A stretch of DNA of 60,309 nt from positions 24,540-84,848 of the forward strand of contig VXMJ01000028.1 in assembly GCA_009841145.1 (NCBI GenBank), written 5' to 3'. Shown piece by piece: positions 25,649 through 34,730 of this stretch. The DNA is from Caldilineaceae bacterium SB0661_bin_34. Lineage in GTDB: Bacteria; Chloroflexota; Anaerolineae; Caldilineales; Caldilineaceae. Each line of letters opens with the position of its first letter. Position 1 is the first letter of the stretch. The position numbers were made by a program, and so were the translations under genes. The notes beneath the pieces are model-generated. The model saw only the letters and a list, made by a program, of their open reading frames with translations, had not been told where the DNA came from and did not search any database.

Positions 25649-26557
25649 TCAGTCAGGCACTTGGACGTTAGGTAAGGGGGCCAGAAGGTCGCGCAGGCCG
25701 TCACCGAGCAGGTTGAACCCCAGCACCGCGATGAAGATGGCCGCCCCAGGCAATAGCAACAGGCGCGGCGCGGTCTGCAAAAAGGGACGGGCGTCGTTGA
25801 GCATGGCACCCCACTCCGGTGTGGGCGGCTGCGCCCCAAGCCCCAAGAAGCTGAGACCGGCGATGCCCAGGATAATCCAGCCGACATCCAGGGAGGCTAT
25901 GACGATGATCGGGCCGAGGATATTCGGCGTGATGTACCGGAGGAAGATGCGCCGGTTGCTGGCGCCGATAGCCCGTGCCGCCGTCACATACTCCATGTTC
26001 CGCGCCCCCAGGGTAATCCCGCGAATGATACGGGCGTGGCCCACCCACCACACGGCGCCGGCTGCCAGCAGCACGTTGAACAGACCGGGACCCAAAGCCC
26101 CCGCCACGGCCAGCGCCAGGATCAGCGAAGGAAAAGCCAGCAGCAGGTCCACCACACCCATCAACGCCGTGTCGGTCCAACCGCCGTTGTAACCGGAAAC
26201 TATGCCCACCGCCAGCGCGATGGTCATGCTTAGAACCAGCGTGGCAGCGGAGGCCAGCAGGGTCATGCGGGCACCGTGGACGATGCGGCTGAAGGTGTCC
26301 CGGCCCAGATGGTCGGTGCCCAGAAGGTTTTCCATGGACGGCGGGTGCAATCTATGAGACAGGCTGATTTGCGTTGGGTCATCCAGGGGAAGCCAGGGCG
26401 CCACCAGTCCCACCAGCAGCAGGGACACCACCAAGAGCAGTCCCAAGGCGGTCCCCGGCTCCCGCAACAGCCCAGCCCGCTGCCAGCGCCGCCGGGAGCC
26501 GCCGTGGATGAATGTACGGGGGAGGCGTTCCATGGCCTTTTCGGTATCGCCCGTCAT
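25649..26557 (-). CDS. Nickel/peptide-type ABC permease, NikC/DppC-like
   Basis: A 302-residue permease with LLGTDHLGRDTFSRIVHGARM near residue 80 and the EAA loop YVTAARAIGASNRRIF near residue 195. It forms a channel with the permease encoded 6 bases upstream. The ATPase genes that normally follow nikC are missing. Eighty-five bases downstream begins an IS607 element, so the operon was probably cut there. The shared operator with znuA (see 29187) suggests import of a metal or metal-chelate complex. Confidence 0.9.
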   Translation of the reverse strand: MTGDTEKAMERLPRTFIHGGSRRRWQRAGLLREPGTALGLLLVVSLLLVGLVAPWLPLDDPTQISLSHRLHPPSMENLLGTDHLGRDTFSRIVHGARMTLLASAATLVLSMTIALAVGIVSGYNGGWTDTALMGVVDLLLAFPSLILALAVAGALGPGLFNVLLAAGAVWWVGHARIIRGITLGARNMEYVTAARAIGASNRRIFLRYITPNILGPIIVIASLDVGWIILGIAGLSFLGLGAQPPTPEWGAMLNDARPFLQTAPRLLLLPGAAIFIAVLGFNLLGDGLRDLLAPLPNVQVPD

Positions 26558-26563
26558 TGGCTG

Positions 26564-27511
26564 CTACATCGCTCCTTGACCGAAGCGCAAGCGCGGGTCG
26601 GCGATGCGCAGGGCAATATCAGCCGCCAGGTTGGCCAGAAGCACCACCACGGCAATGTAAGTTACGAACCCCTGTACCACGGGGTAGTCCCGGGTTAGTG
26701 CCGCGCCCACAATCAACTGACCCAAACCCGGCCAAGAGAAGATGGTCTCCACTATGACGGCACCGCTCAGCAGGTAGCCCAGGTTTACTCCAGTGGCTCC
26801 AATGACCGGCAGCAGTGCGTTGCGCAGGGTGTGCCCGATGACGACGGTCTTGTCGGACAGTCCCTTGGCCCGCGCCGTGCGGATGTAGTCCTGCCCCAGT
26901 GTCTCCAACATGCTGGCGCGTATCAGCCGCATCAGCTGAGCCATGGGTGCCAGGGAGACGGCAATGGCCGGAAGTACGACCTGGACAGCCGAACCGTAGC
27001 CCAAGGCCGGCAGCCAGGACAATCTCACCGCAAACAGGATGATCAGCCCGAAGGCCAAGGCGTAGGATGGCGCCGCGGCGCCCACCAGTGCCGCCAAGCG
27101 CGCGATGGCATCCACGGCGCTGCCCCGTCGCTGTGCGGACAGGATGCCCATGGGCACGGCTACCAGCAATGCCAGGCCCAAAGCAGCCGCAGTGAGCAGA
27201 ACCGTCGGGATGGTGCGGCGGGCCAACTGGGCAGCCACGGGCCGCTCGGTCACGTAGGAGCGGCCCATGTCGCCCGCCAACGCCCGGAACATCCAGCGAG
27301 CATATTGCTTCGGCAGGGGAGCATCCAACCCCAGCTCGGCGCGCATCGCTGCCACTGCGGCCGAGCTGGGTGTCTCGGCAGGGTTGCGCTGGCGCAGGAC
27401 CATCTCGGCGGGATCGCCCGGCGCCAGATTCAGCAAAGCGAAGCTGACAGCCGAGATTCCCAGGAGCATCAGCGGCAGCGTGACCAACCTTCGGAACAGG
27501 TATGCTCCCAT
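26564..27511 (-). CDS. Nickel/peptide-type ABC permease, NikB/DppB-like
   Basis: A 315-residue permease starting MGAYLFRRLVTLPLMLLGISAVSF-like, the NikB/DppB opening, followed by LAPGDPAEMVLR. The EAA loop YIRTARAKGLSDKTVV is near residue 212. It lies 23 bases after the binding-protein gene and 6 bases before the second permease gene, so the three form one operon. Family members carry nickel, opine-type metallophores or peptides. Confidence 0.9.
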   Translation of the reverse strand: MGAYLFRRLVTLPLMLLGISAVSFALLNLAPGDPAEMVLRQRNPAETPSSAAVAAMRAELGLDAPLPKQYARWMFRALAGDMGRSYVTERPVAAQLARRTIPTVLLTAAALGLALLVAVPMGILSAQRRGSAVDAIARLAALVGAAAPSYALAFGLIILFAVRLSWLPALGYGSAVQVVLPAIAVSLAPMAQLMRLIRASMLETLGQDYIRTARAKGLSDKTVVIGHTLRNALLPVIGATGVNLGYLLSGAVIVETIFSWPGLGQLIVGAALTRDYPVVQGFVTYIAVVVLLANLAADIALRIADPRLRFGQGAM

Positions 27512-27534
27512 GCCGGAGAGCCTTTATCCGTACC

Positions 27535-29154
27535 TTACTCGCTCAGTCCGATGCGGTGGTTGAAGAAATAGTGGGAGGTGGGGTGGGCCTCGAAATCGGT
27601 GACCTGGTCACTGGTGCCGTACACATGATTTACATGTGCCACCGGCAAAAATGCGGCTTCTTCGGTGATCACCGCCAAGGCCTCACAGGCTATCGCCTTT
27701 CGACCCTCCAGGTCGGCCACCGAGACGGAGGGGGCAATGATGTCCACCAGGCGGGAGGCGTCGTATTGCCCATAGTTGTTGGTCCCGCTGCCGCTGGCAT
27801 CGCCCTTCAACCCAGCAAACTTGCTGATGTTGTACACCGGGTCTCCCCCGCCTTGCACGATAGTGTTGTACCAGCCGAAGAGGTCCCATGCGGCGGGTTC
27901 CTTGACCACCGACCATTCTGTAATGAGCACCTCGGCATTGATACCCACCTCAGCCAGCATCGCCTGGGCGGCCTCGGCCATGATAGGCAACTGGAACCGC
28001 TCGGGATAACCGCCGATAATGATTTCCAGCGGCTGACCTGCCTTGTCCACGATACCGTCGCCGTTGCTGTCGGTGTAGCCGGCCTGGGCCAGCAAATTAC
28101 GGGCTTCGTCAGGATCATAGGCCGGCGCGCTCACGCCGGGGCAGGACGTCAGAACTTCCGGGAGCAGCAGCTCAGCGAAGGACCCGGATCCGGGAGGAGC
28201 GACCAGACCGGCGATGCTCTCCCTGTCAATGGCGTGGGCCACCGCCCGACGCACCAGCGGGTCGGCCAGTGTACCGCGCTCAAAATTGACCCACCACAGG
28301 ACCAGGGAGGTGCCGACGCCGGAGGTCTGGGTATGTGTGCCCGGGTGGGCGTTGATCGCCTGGGCACCAGCCGGTGATACGTTGACAGCAACATCGATGT
28401 CCCCGGCCTGCAGGGCCAACTCCCGGGCGTTGGTATCCGGAATGGCGACGTGATCGATGCCGGCCAGCGGAGGTGTTCCACCCCAATAGTCGTCGTTGGC
28501 CACACTGTAAAGATATTCCTTCTGGACATACGAGGTGGGGATGTACGGACCCGTCAGGGCGCGGGCAGCAATGAAATTGCCCTCGCCGGCTGCGTCCGCC
28601 GCCGCCGCATCGGTGATGGCGAGGGCAGGCAAGATCAACAGGCCCGGCAGGGTGGGTTGGGGCACCGTCGTTTTGATAGTGAGGGTTTGCCCATCCTCAA
28701 CCGTTATGGTGTCTACGGACAATGTATCGGCCGCTGCCGGCGACAATCGGATAGCCCTCTCCAGGGACGCCTTCACCGCTTGCGCATCCATCATGTTCCC
28801 GTTGTGGAACTTGACGCCCTGCCGGATTCCGATCCTCCAGGTCAAGGAGTCAACTTGCGTGGCTTCCGTCGCCAACCACGGTTCGGGACTCAGGGTGGTT
28901 CCTGAGAGGCGGAACAAGGTCTCCGACATTCCCGACTGGGTGGCGACATAGCCACCTTCCACCGGGTCCAGGGGGCTGTCGAGCCAGATGACGCCCGACT
29001 TCAAGATGGAGCGTTCCTGATCATCAGGCACTGCCGCCGATGCCGACTCGCGCTCGGCAGTCGGGACTCCTGGCATGGCACAGGCTGTCAGGGCACTGCC
29101 GATCACAATCAGGAGAACGGGCACAAGCCGGAAGATCGAACGCGGTACAGTCAT
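27535..29154 (-). CDS. Nickel/peptide-type substrate-binding lipoprotein (SBP family 5)
   Basis: A 539-residue family 5 binding protein with lipobox LTAC at the end of a signal peptide that opens MTVPRSIFRLVPVLLIV. The block GIRQGVKFHNGNMMDAQAV is the NikA/DppA signature. ATG at 29154 is used. Upstream, GGAGCATCGCC and the palindrome are shared base for base with the znuA leader, including the first ~17 codons. This implies that one gene obtained the other's promoter and signal peptide by duplication. Cargo is likely a metal complex by this shared control, but sequence alone cannot say which. Confidence 0.88.
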   Translation of the reverse strand: MTVPRSIFRLVPVLLIVIGSALTACAMPGVPTAERESASAAVPDDQERSILKSGVIWLDSPLDPVEGGYVATQSGMSETLFRLSGTTLSPEPWLATEATQVDSLTWRIGIRQGVKFHNGNMMDAQAVKASLERAIRLSPAAADTLSVDTITVEDGQTLTIKTTVPQPTLPGLLILPALAITDAAAADAAGEGNFIAARALTGPYIPTSYVQKEYLYSVANDDYWGGTPPLAGIDHVAIPDTNARELALQAGDIDVAVNVSPAGAQAINAHPGTHTQTSGVGTSLVLWWVNFERGTLADPLVRRAVAHAIDRESIAGLVAPPGSGSFAELLLPEVLTSCPGVSAPAYDPDEARNLLAQAGYTDSNGDGIVDKAGQPLEIIIGGYPERFQLPIMAEAAQAMLAEVGINAEVLITEWSVVKEPAAWDLFGWYNTIVQGGGDPVYNISKFAGLKGDASGSGTNNYGQYDASRLVDIIAPSVSVADLEGRKAIACEALAVITEEAAFLPVAHVNHVYGTSDQVTDFEAHPTSHYFFNHRIGLSE

Positions 29155-29186
29155 GGCGATGCTCCTAAGGCAATACTTCATTCGGT

Positions 29187-29198
29187 TATATTAATATA
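29187..29198 (-). promoter_or_regulatory. Palindromic operator TATATTAATATA before the nik-like operon
   Basis: A perfect 12-bp palindrome 32 bases before the start codon. The identical 12-mer stands at the identical distance before znuA (30476-30487). A shared operator of a zinc transporter points to a Fur-family metal repressor such as Zur. The repressor gene is not in the window. Confidence 0.6.
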
Positions 29199-29239
29199 CC
29201 ATCTTACTGGTTGGATTCCTGCCAAGAACCGATGTGGGA

Positions 29240-30435
29240 TAGGGCAATCGCACTCTGATTTGACAGGCCCTTGAGCAGGCACCCATCGTTCCAGCCGGCC
29301 TGCTGCGCTGGGAGACCACCATCAAGGGCGGCATCGCTGCCAGGCGCAGGAGGTTGAGGGCCAGCCGGCACCGGATCGACAGGTTGTGGGCGTCGTGACC
29401 GGTACGGATGTACCTTTCGTCCTCCTGAAAGGCCATGTCCAGGACCCAGTGGCTGCGGGCCTACAGCAGGGCCGCACATCCGCCGGCAGGCTGGAGATGT
29501 AGTAGCGGGTTTCCGAGACGACCTGTTTGCCCTGTCGCGGTTGGGCCTCAAGCATGACCAGACTGTGCAAGTCGGGCCAGGCCCTGTCGGGATCCACGTA
29601 CCGGGTGTATTCCGGTGTCCCCACGCCCAGCAGTGGCACGTCTCAATGCGGCCGTGGTTCTTAGTTCACGGTCTTGTGGCAGTCGTGGTCGCAACTCTGG
29701 ACACCTTCAGCCTGCTCGGCGGCGAAGGTCTCGGCCAGGGCCTCGTGCAACTGCAACTGGTTGCTCTGGAGCGACAGCACATTGTCGGCCCCCCGGTAGC
29801 GGATCGTCTGCGCAATCCGCTTCTGGCAGCCCATGGCATCGATGTTCACAATGCAACCGTCCAGCGCCAACATCTCGAGCAGTTCCGGGATGGCTGTAAT
29901 CTCGTTGGACCAGTTGTCCACTTGGCGTTGCCTTAGGACCAGACGTGCCGCGTCCGCCTAAGCGCCGACCAAGTGTAGGAGCGGCCGCCCCGACCGGCGT
30001 CGTGGGCACGGCGGGCCTCCTTGCCGTCCACCGTTACGACTTGAACCCTGGGGGCCGCGGCCAACGACGGCACCCAGAGTGTGAAACAGCCTTCCAACGG
30101 TTGGGGCTCCAGCCGAAGACACGCCCAAAAGCATCCGTGCGCAGGAATCCCATACGGCAGTTCCAGAAAAGTGGTCAGCCAGGTCTGCTTCTGGCGTCCG
30201 AACAGCTCAACCTCGGTCCAGCTGTCAGCACCGCAGATGGCGGCCAGGTCGCCATCAGGAGAATGTCCTCCAGGCCATGCAGTCGAGCCTGGGGCCGACG
30301 GGGATCGTCGACTTCGGTGAACAGGGAAACCAGGATACGGGAGCGACGGCCATAGGGGAGTCGCCGGAATGGGATGCAGCATCCCATCCTACCCAGAGCC
30401 GGCACCACCCACTTTGGTAATGTGAGTGCCCCCAC
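29240..30435 (-). pseudogene. ISAs1-family transposase, multiply frameshifted
   Basis: Pieces in all three minus frames rebuild an ISAs1 (IS4-like DDE, 'H-repeat') transposase. LFTEVDDPRRPQARLHGLEDILL (near 30300), AICGADSWTEVELFGRQKQTWL, VVTVDGKEARRAHDAG (first Asp, near 30020), NEITAIPELLEMLALDGCIV and IDAMGCQK (second Asp, near 29835), and CDHDCHKTVN before the C-terminal EARYYISSLPADV-like block can all be recognised. It lies between the two divergent metal-uptake operons and is dead. Confidence 0.85.
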
Positions 30436-30475
30436 ATCGATTCTTGGCAGGAAGCCAACCAGCCGTATGCTGTGC

Positions 30476-30487
30476 TATATTAATATA
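30476..30487 (+). promoter_or_regulatory. Palindromic operator TATATTAATATA before znuA
   Basis: Identical to the palindrome at 29187-29198 and again 32 bases from the start codon. The spacing places it at or just downstream of a promoter, fitting repression. A decayed third copy (TATATTGGAGCG) precedes the small gene at 38217. Confidence 0.6.
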
Positions 30488-30519
30488 CCCTAGACGAGTG
30501 TTGCCCTAGGAGCATCGCC

Positions 30520-31698
30520 ATGACTGTACCGCGTTCGATCTTTCGGCTTATTCCCATTCTTCTGATTGTGATCAGCAGTGCCCTGGCGGCCTGTGTCGTC
30601 GCGCCAGTAGAGGCTCCTGTCACCGGTGACGGTCCAGCGGCGGAGAGTCAACCCTTGCGGATTGTGACCAGCGGCAGCATCGTTGCCGACTGGGTCCACC
30701 AGATTGGTGGGGACCACGTGGAAGTGTCGGCACTTGTGCCCCCCGGGGGCGATATGCACATGTTCCAGCCCGGGCCCCAGGATGTCGCGCGTGTGGCCGA
30801 CGCCGATATGGTGGTCATGATTGGCATGGGACTGGAGGCCGGTTGGCTTGATCAATTGTTCGAGCAGGCGCGGGCCGACGAAGCGGTCGTGATTAGCTTG
30901 GAAGAGTTCATCGATCCCCTGCCCTACCTGCCGATGGGGGGTGCCGGGGATGCCCACGGTGATGAGGAAGAGCACGAGGACGACGAAGACGGCCACGGGC
31001 ACGACGAGGATGCGGACGAGCACCATGAGGACGCACATGGCCACGATGACGATGCCGACGAGGACCACGGGCACGGGCACGACGAGGAGACGGATGACGA
31101 CCACGGGGACCATGAAGATGCGGATGGGGACCATGAGGATGCCCATGACCACCACGAACATGGCTCGGAGGATCCGCACTTCTGGTTCGATCCGCCGCGG
31201 GTTCGCGCAGCTGTGACCGGTCTGGCGCAGGCCATGGGCGCTGCGGATCCCGAGCATGCAGCGATCTACGCCGAGCGAGCGGCCAGCTACGGTCTCGAAC
31301 TCGAAGAGTTGCACAGCTGGATTATCGAGCAGGTATCTGTGCTGTCAGCGGAACAGCGGGTGCTGGTGACTTCACACGACAGCTTCCAGTACTTTGCCCA
31401 CCTCTATGACTTTGAGGTGGTGGGAACGATCATTCCGAGTCTGGGTACCAGTGCGGAAATCGAGGCGCAGGCTCTCGCCCGCCTGGTGGATACCATCAAG
31501 GACCATGGCGTCAACGCCATCTTTACCGAAGCCTTGACCGACAAGCTGGCGGCCAGCTTGGCACAGGAGACCGGGGTCGACATCGTGGTACGGTTGTACA
31601 CGGGTTCACTGGGAGTACCGGGCAGCGGAGCCGAGACCTATATCGACATGATGCGGCACAATGTCGAAACGATGGTTCAGGCCTTGTCAACCCAGTGA
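30520..31698 (+). CDS. znuA: Zinc ABC transporter substrate-binding lipoprotein
   Basis: A 392-residue cluster 9 (ZnuA/TroA type) binding protein with lipobox LAAC near residue 24. Metal-ligand His residues are seen in GDMHMFQPGPQD, EDPHFWFDP and VTSHDSFQYFA, with an acidic ligand position expected near the C-terminus. Between residues about 144 and 216 it has a loop made almost only of His, Asp and Glu, far longer than in most ZnuA proteins. Such loops gather zinc and pass it to the binding site. It is first in the znuA-znuC-znuB operon and is preceded by the TATATTAATATA operator. Confidence 0.93.
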   Translation: MTVPRSIFRLIPILLIVISSALAACVVAPVEAPVTGDGPAAESQPLRIVTSGSIVADWVHQIGGDHVEVSALVPPGGDMHMFQPGPQDVARVADADMVVMIGMGLEAGWLDQLFEQARADEAVVISLEEFIDPLPYLPMGGAGDAHGDEEEHEDDEDGHGHDEDADEHHEDAHGHDDDADEDHGHGHDEETDDDHGDHEDADGDHEDAHDHHEHGSEDPHFWFDPPRVRAAVTGLAQAMGAADPEHAAIYAERAASYGLELEELHSWIIEQVSVLSAEQRVLVTSHDSFQYFAHLYDFEVVGTIIPSLGTSAEIEAQALARLVDTIKDHGVNAIFTEALTDKLAASLAQETGVDIVVRLYTGSLGVPGSGAETYIDMMRHNVETMVQALSTQ

Positions 31699-31721
31699 CG
31701 GAGTAGTTGCGAACACTAGGC

Positions 31722-31754
31722 CCTCGGCCATCCGCGCTGCTTGGATGGCCGAGG
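31722..31754 (+). promoter_or_regulatory. Intergenic hairpin between znuA and znuC
   Basis: A perfect 12-bp stem (CCTCGGCCATCC / GGATGGCCGAGG) with a 9-base loop and no T-run. It lies 24 bases past the znuA stop, like the hairpin behind the other binding-protein gene (4250-4279). It probably stabilises the znuA message. Confidence 0.6.
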
Positions 31755-31788
31755 CCTTGCCAACCTGTGACAAAGTAGATCGAACACC

Positions 31789-32502
31789 ATGGCTTCCGTA
31801 TCCATTGCAGTTCGCGACCTGACTGTGGCCTATGGGGACACAACAGCCCTCGAGCGCGTATCGTTCCAGATCGACTCCGGTCAGATGGTGGGGGTTCTGG
31901 GTCCCAACGGGGCTGGCAAGAGCACACTGTTTGAAGTCTTGGCCGGCTTGCAGCCGTTCGCCTGCGGCGAAGTGCTGATTCACGGCCAGCCGGCCTCCGG
32001 GAACCCGGGAGCCTTGGCCTATGTGCCCCAAAAGGAACGAATCAACTGGCGTGTGCCCCTGAGCGTCATCCAGGTGGTCATGCAGGGTCGCATCCGCGGG
32101 CATCGATGGTTACGACGGCTCCGTCCCGCGGACATCGAAATCGCGGAACAGGCCCTGCGGCAGGCGGGACTGTGGTCACACAGAGGGGAACCGATGGCAT
32201 CACTGTCTCGGGGCCAGCAGCAACGGGTGTTCCTGGCGCGGTCGTTGGCGCAAGGAGCCGACATTCTGCTGCTGGACGAAACCTTCAGCGGAGTGGATAT
32301 CCGATCCAAGGAGTCCCTGATGGAAATCCTGCATACACTGTGCGATCAGGGACGCACCATTCTGCTGGCCTCGCATGCCGTGGACCAAGTGGAGAAAAAT
32401 TGCGACTGCTGCCTGTGCCTGAATCGAGGAGTAGTCGGATTTGGCCGCACCCGGGACCTCGTGGAAGCCGGAGTTATCCGGAATCTGGTGGGCACCGTCT
32501 GA
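31789..32502 (+). CDS. znuC: Zinc ABC transporter ATP-binding protein
   Basis: A 237-residue ABC ATPase. Walker A GPNGAGKST is near residue 39, the signature motif reads SLSRGQQQRV, Walker B ILLLDETFSGVD, and the switch His lies in LLASHAVDQ. The Q-loop is VPQKERINW. It powers zinc import with the permease 40 bases downstream. It is a standard-length cluster 9 ATPase. Confidence 0.93.
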   Translation: MASVSIAVRDLTVAYGDTTALERVSFQIDSGQMVGVLGPNGAGKSTLFEVLAGLQPFACGEVLIHGQPASGNPGALAYVPQKERINWRVPLSVIQVVMQGRIRGHRWLRRLRPADIEIAEQALRQAGLWSHRGEPMASLSRGQQQRVFLARSLAQGADILLLDETFSGVDIRSKESLMEILHTLCDQGRTILLASHAVDQVEKNCDCCLCLNRGVVGFGRTRDLVEAGVIRNLVGTV

Positions 32503-32541
32503 CGGGCAACGCGTTTTTCCCACGGACCAACAACCGAGCCG

Positions 32542-33366
32542 ATGGAGATTCTGCAAAGCTGGCTGGTCGCGCCCTTTACCTACGCGTTCATGGTGCGGGC
32601 ATTGGCGGTTTCGGTCCTGGTGGGAGTCATGTGTCCTCTTCTGGGCACCTATGTGGTCACCCGGGATCTCGGATTCATGAGCGATGCCTTGGCCCACTCT
32701 GTCATGCCTGGTGTGGTAGCGGCGGTGTTGGTCGGCTTGCACCCCCTGTGGGGTGCTGTGCCCTCGGCCATCGTCATCGCACTGTTGCTGGGCTGGTTGG
32801 TGCACAGCACAGGCCTCAGTGCTGACACCACCATCGGCATCCTTTTCGCCGGCCTGTTTGCCTTGGGCGTGGCACTCCTGCCCTTGGTGCGCCACGTCTC
32901 TCTCAATTTGGAGGATCTCCTGCTGGGCCAGGTGCTGGGCGCTTCGCAGGTGGACGTGATGGTGACTGCGATCCTGACCGCGGTGGTGACGGCGGTGCTT
33001 TACGGGCTGCACAGCCGGTTGTTGTTCGTCAGCTTTGATCCGCTGGGCGCCAAGGTGGCGGGACTGTCCGCCACCCGGCTGGACTACCTGTTTCTGATGC
33101 TACTGGCTGTGGCCACGGTCACGGCCCTGCAGGCCGTGGGCATCATTCTGGTCATCTCGTTGCTCATCACTCCCGCTGCGGCTGCACTGCTGGTGACCCG
33201 CACATTTGAGCATGCCATGTTCCTGAGTGCGGGGTTTGGCGTATCTGCGACAGTAGTGGGCCTATACGCCTCCTACCACCTGAATGTGGCCTCCGGCCCG
33301 GTCATGGCCCTAGTGGCGACGGCCATCTTTGCAGTGGCCTACGCGGTGGCGGCCGCACGGCGATAG
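32542..33366 (+). CDS. znuB: Zinc ABC transporter permease
   Basis: A 274-residue membrane protein of the ABC-3 (ZnuB/MntB) family with about eight hydrophobic segments. Typical blocks are LLGTYVVTRDLGFMSDALAHS near the N-terminus, LLLGQVLGAS in the middle and VGIILVISLLITPAAAALL toward the end. It completes znuACB. A decayed partial copy of the same gene lies at 22587-23093 in the opposite orientation, so the zinc operon was once duplicated. Confidence 0.93.
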   Translation: MEILQSWLVAPFTYAFMVRALAVSVLVGVMCPLLGTYVVTRDLGFMSDALAHSVMPGVVAAVLVGLHPLWGAVPSAIVIALLLGWLVHSTGLSADTTIGILFAGLFALGVALLPLVRHVSLNLEDLLLGQVLGASQVDVMVTAILTAVVTAVLYGLHSRLLFVSFDPLGAKVAGLSATRLDYLFLMLLAVATVTALQAVGIILVISLLITPAAAALLVTRTFEHAMFLSAGFGVSATVVGLYASYHLNVASGPVMALVATAIFAVAYAVAAARR

Positions 33367-33416
33367 ACACCAACCGCTAGAAAGATTGTCCTGGTATGTG
33401 ACAACCTCAGCTGCAA

Positions 33417-33433
33417 CATATCAGATTAATATG
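33417..33433 (+). promoter_or_regulatory. AT-rich imperfect palindrome before the COG0523 cluster
   Basis: CATAT-CAGATTA-ATATG is an inverted repeat 17 bases before the start at 33451. It resembles, but is not identical to, the TATATTAATATA operators of the znu and nik-like operons. A metal-repressor site is possible. Confidence 0.35.
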
Positions 33434-33450
33434 ATAAAAAGGACAAAGAT

Positions 33451-34614
33451 ATGTTGAATTTACCGGTTGATTGGGCAGCGTTATGGTTAGGGGGCTTCTG
33501 TCCGGTGGAGGCGCTCGGTGGTTTGCCGGTGCGTGGCGCAGATTATGCCGCGCATCCACAGCTGGATGATCTCCTGACCCTACCTGCCAACGCAGCATTA
33601 CATACCGAAGTGACGCTTGAAACGGCAGAAGCGGCATGGTCGGAACGCTTGGGCGGCGCGTGGGTTGTGCTGGTGCGCGATGCCTACCGCGCTCGCCGCT
33701 TACTGCATCAGGCGGCGGGAATTCAGCCAGGCGAATGGGTCGGTGTCCCAGCGAATACCAGCCACGACCTAGCAGAGTCGGTCAAGCATCACAAGGCGTT
33801 GCTGCGCTTTCTGGACTTTGACGCTCATCTACAGCTCGCACCATCCAGTACGCGCTTCACTTGGACACAGGTGGTGCGCGGGTTGTGGCAACCACAGAAC
33901 GCTACATGGCTCGACTGCGCTGACACCCTGCCTACGCCCGACGCGGCAGAGCGTCCGGCGGTGACGCTGTACGGCCTACATCTGCCTGATGCTGATGACC
34001 GTCCCGGTGCGCTGTTGGCATTCAGTGATGAGGCCCTCTTTGCAGAGGTGAAAGCATTGCGCCAACCGGCTGACTGCCCGAACGCAGCACAGGCCTTGGC
34101 ACAGTGTGAACGTCTGCCAGAACTGGCAGAGTACCAAAGCGCGAATCTGGCGGAGGTGCGGCGAGGTCTGCGTGAGGCCGCCGGGCTGGAGACACACGAG
34201 CCGAGCAAGTTGGCGTTGGCGACCGCGGTCGCGGTGCAGATTCCGCTCGAGAGCGATGTCGCCACGTTTTACGCCTACGTTGAGCAGGAAAACACGCCCG
34301 TGCGCTGGCTGCCACAGATTCAGCCTTTGCATTATGCCGCGCTGGGTTCTGACGGCGCGCCGGATCACCGGGAAACGGCGGCAAACCTCGCCCGCTGGCT
34401 GTGCGTCCCGGTGGGACCGGGTTACACCTTTGAGGAGATCAAACACGGTGTGCTGGGCATCGTCAAATCGGCGGAATATCTCGGTGTGCGCTGGCGTATC
34501 AATCCAGCCTATGCCACCGAGTACGCTGCCTTGATGGATCGAACTTACGGCACCGGACATGATGCCTACCGCCCGTTGTTTGCGCTGGATGAACCCATCG
34601 CAGCGGGAGGTTAG
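33451..34614 (+). CDS. DegT/aminotransferase-like protein of a metal-homeostasis cluster
   Basis: A 387-residue protein. Residues about 75-130 (DAYRARRLLHQAAGIQPG, VGVPANTSHDL, ALLRFLDFDAHLQL) recall the N-terminal part of DegT/EryC1-type PLP aminotransferases. I do not see the usual PLP lysine motif, so activity is doubtful. It has a good ribosome site (AAAAAGGACAAAG) and leads a run with a 22-codon frame, a COG0523 GTPase and a WD40 protein. G+C is visibly lower and codon use different from the rest of the window, which suggests that 33451-37135 was acquired as a block. The function is unknown; a link with metal stress is inferred from neighbours. Confidence 0.5.
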   Translation: MLNLPVDWAALWLGGFCPVEALGGLPVRGADYAAHPQLDDLLTLPANAALHTEVTLETAEAAWSERLGGAWVVLVRDAYRARRLLHQAAGIQPGEWVGVPANTSHDLAESVKHHKALLRFLDFDAHLQLAPSSTRFTWTQVVRGLWQPQNATWLDCADTLPTPDAAERPAVTLYGLHLPDADDRPGALLAFSDEALFAEVKALRQPADCPNAAQALAQCERLPELAEYQSANLAEVRRGLREAAGLETHEPSKLALATAVAVQIPLESDVATFYAYVEQENTPVRWLPQIQPLHYAALGSDGAPDHRETAANLARWLCVPVGPGYTFEEIKHGVLGIVKSAEYLGVRWRINPAYATEYAALMDRTYGTGHDAYRPLFALDEPIAAGG

Positions 34615-34616
34615 CC

Positions 34617-34685
34617 ATGCCGTTGCTCGGCTATCACTGGAATGCTGCATCAACCAAAGACCGCGCTGACGCGGGCGCACATTGA
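34617..34685 (+). CDS. Possible 22-residue small protein
   Basis: GGGAGG stands 7 bases before an ATG that opens 22 codons rich in His, Ala and Asp, ending before the COG0523 gene. The strong ribosome site argues for translation. It may be a small protein, a leader controlling the next gene, or the stub of a lost gene. Confidence 0.35.
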   Translation: MPLLGYHWNAASTKDRADAGAH

Positions 34686-34730
34686 AGCTTTGACCGTCAC
34701 AATCAAAAGTTGAACAGAGGTAACAGGAAC

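Noticed and set aside
30941-31216. Repeat array resembling a tandem repeat or CRISPR
   Set aside because: The period is irregular and the sequence codes for the His/Asp/Glu loop of ZnuA. There are no spacer-repeat units anywhere in the window.
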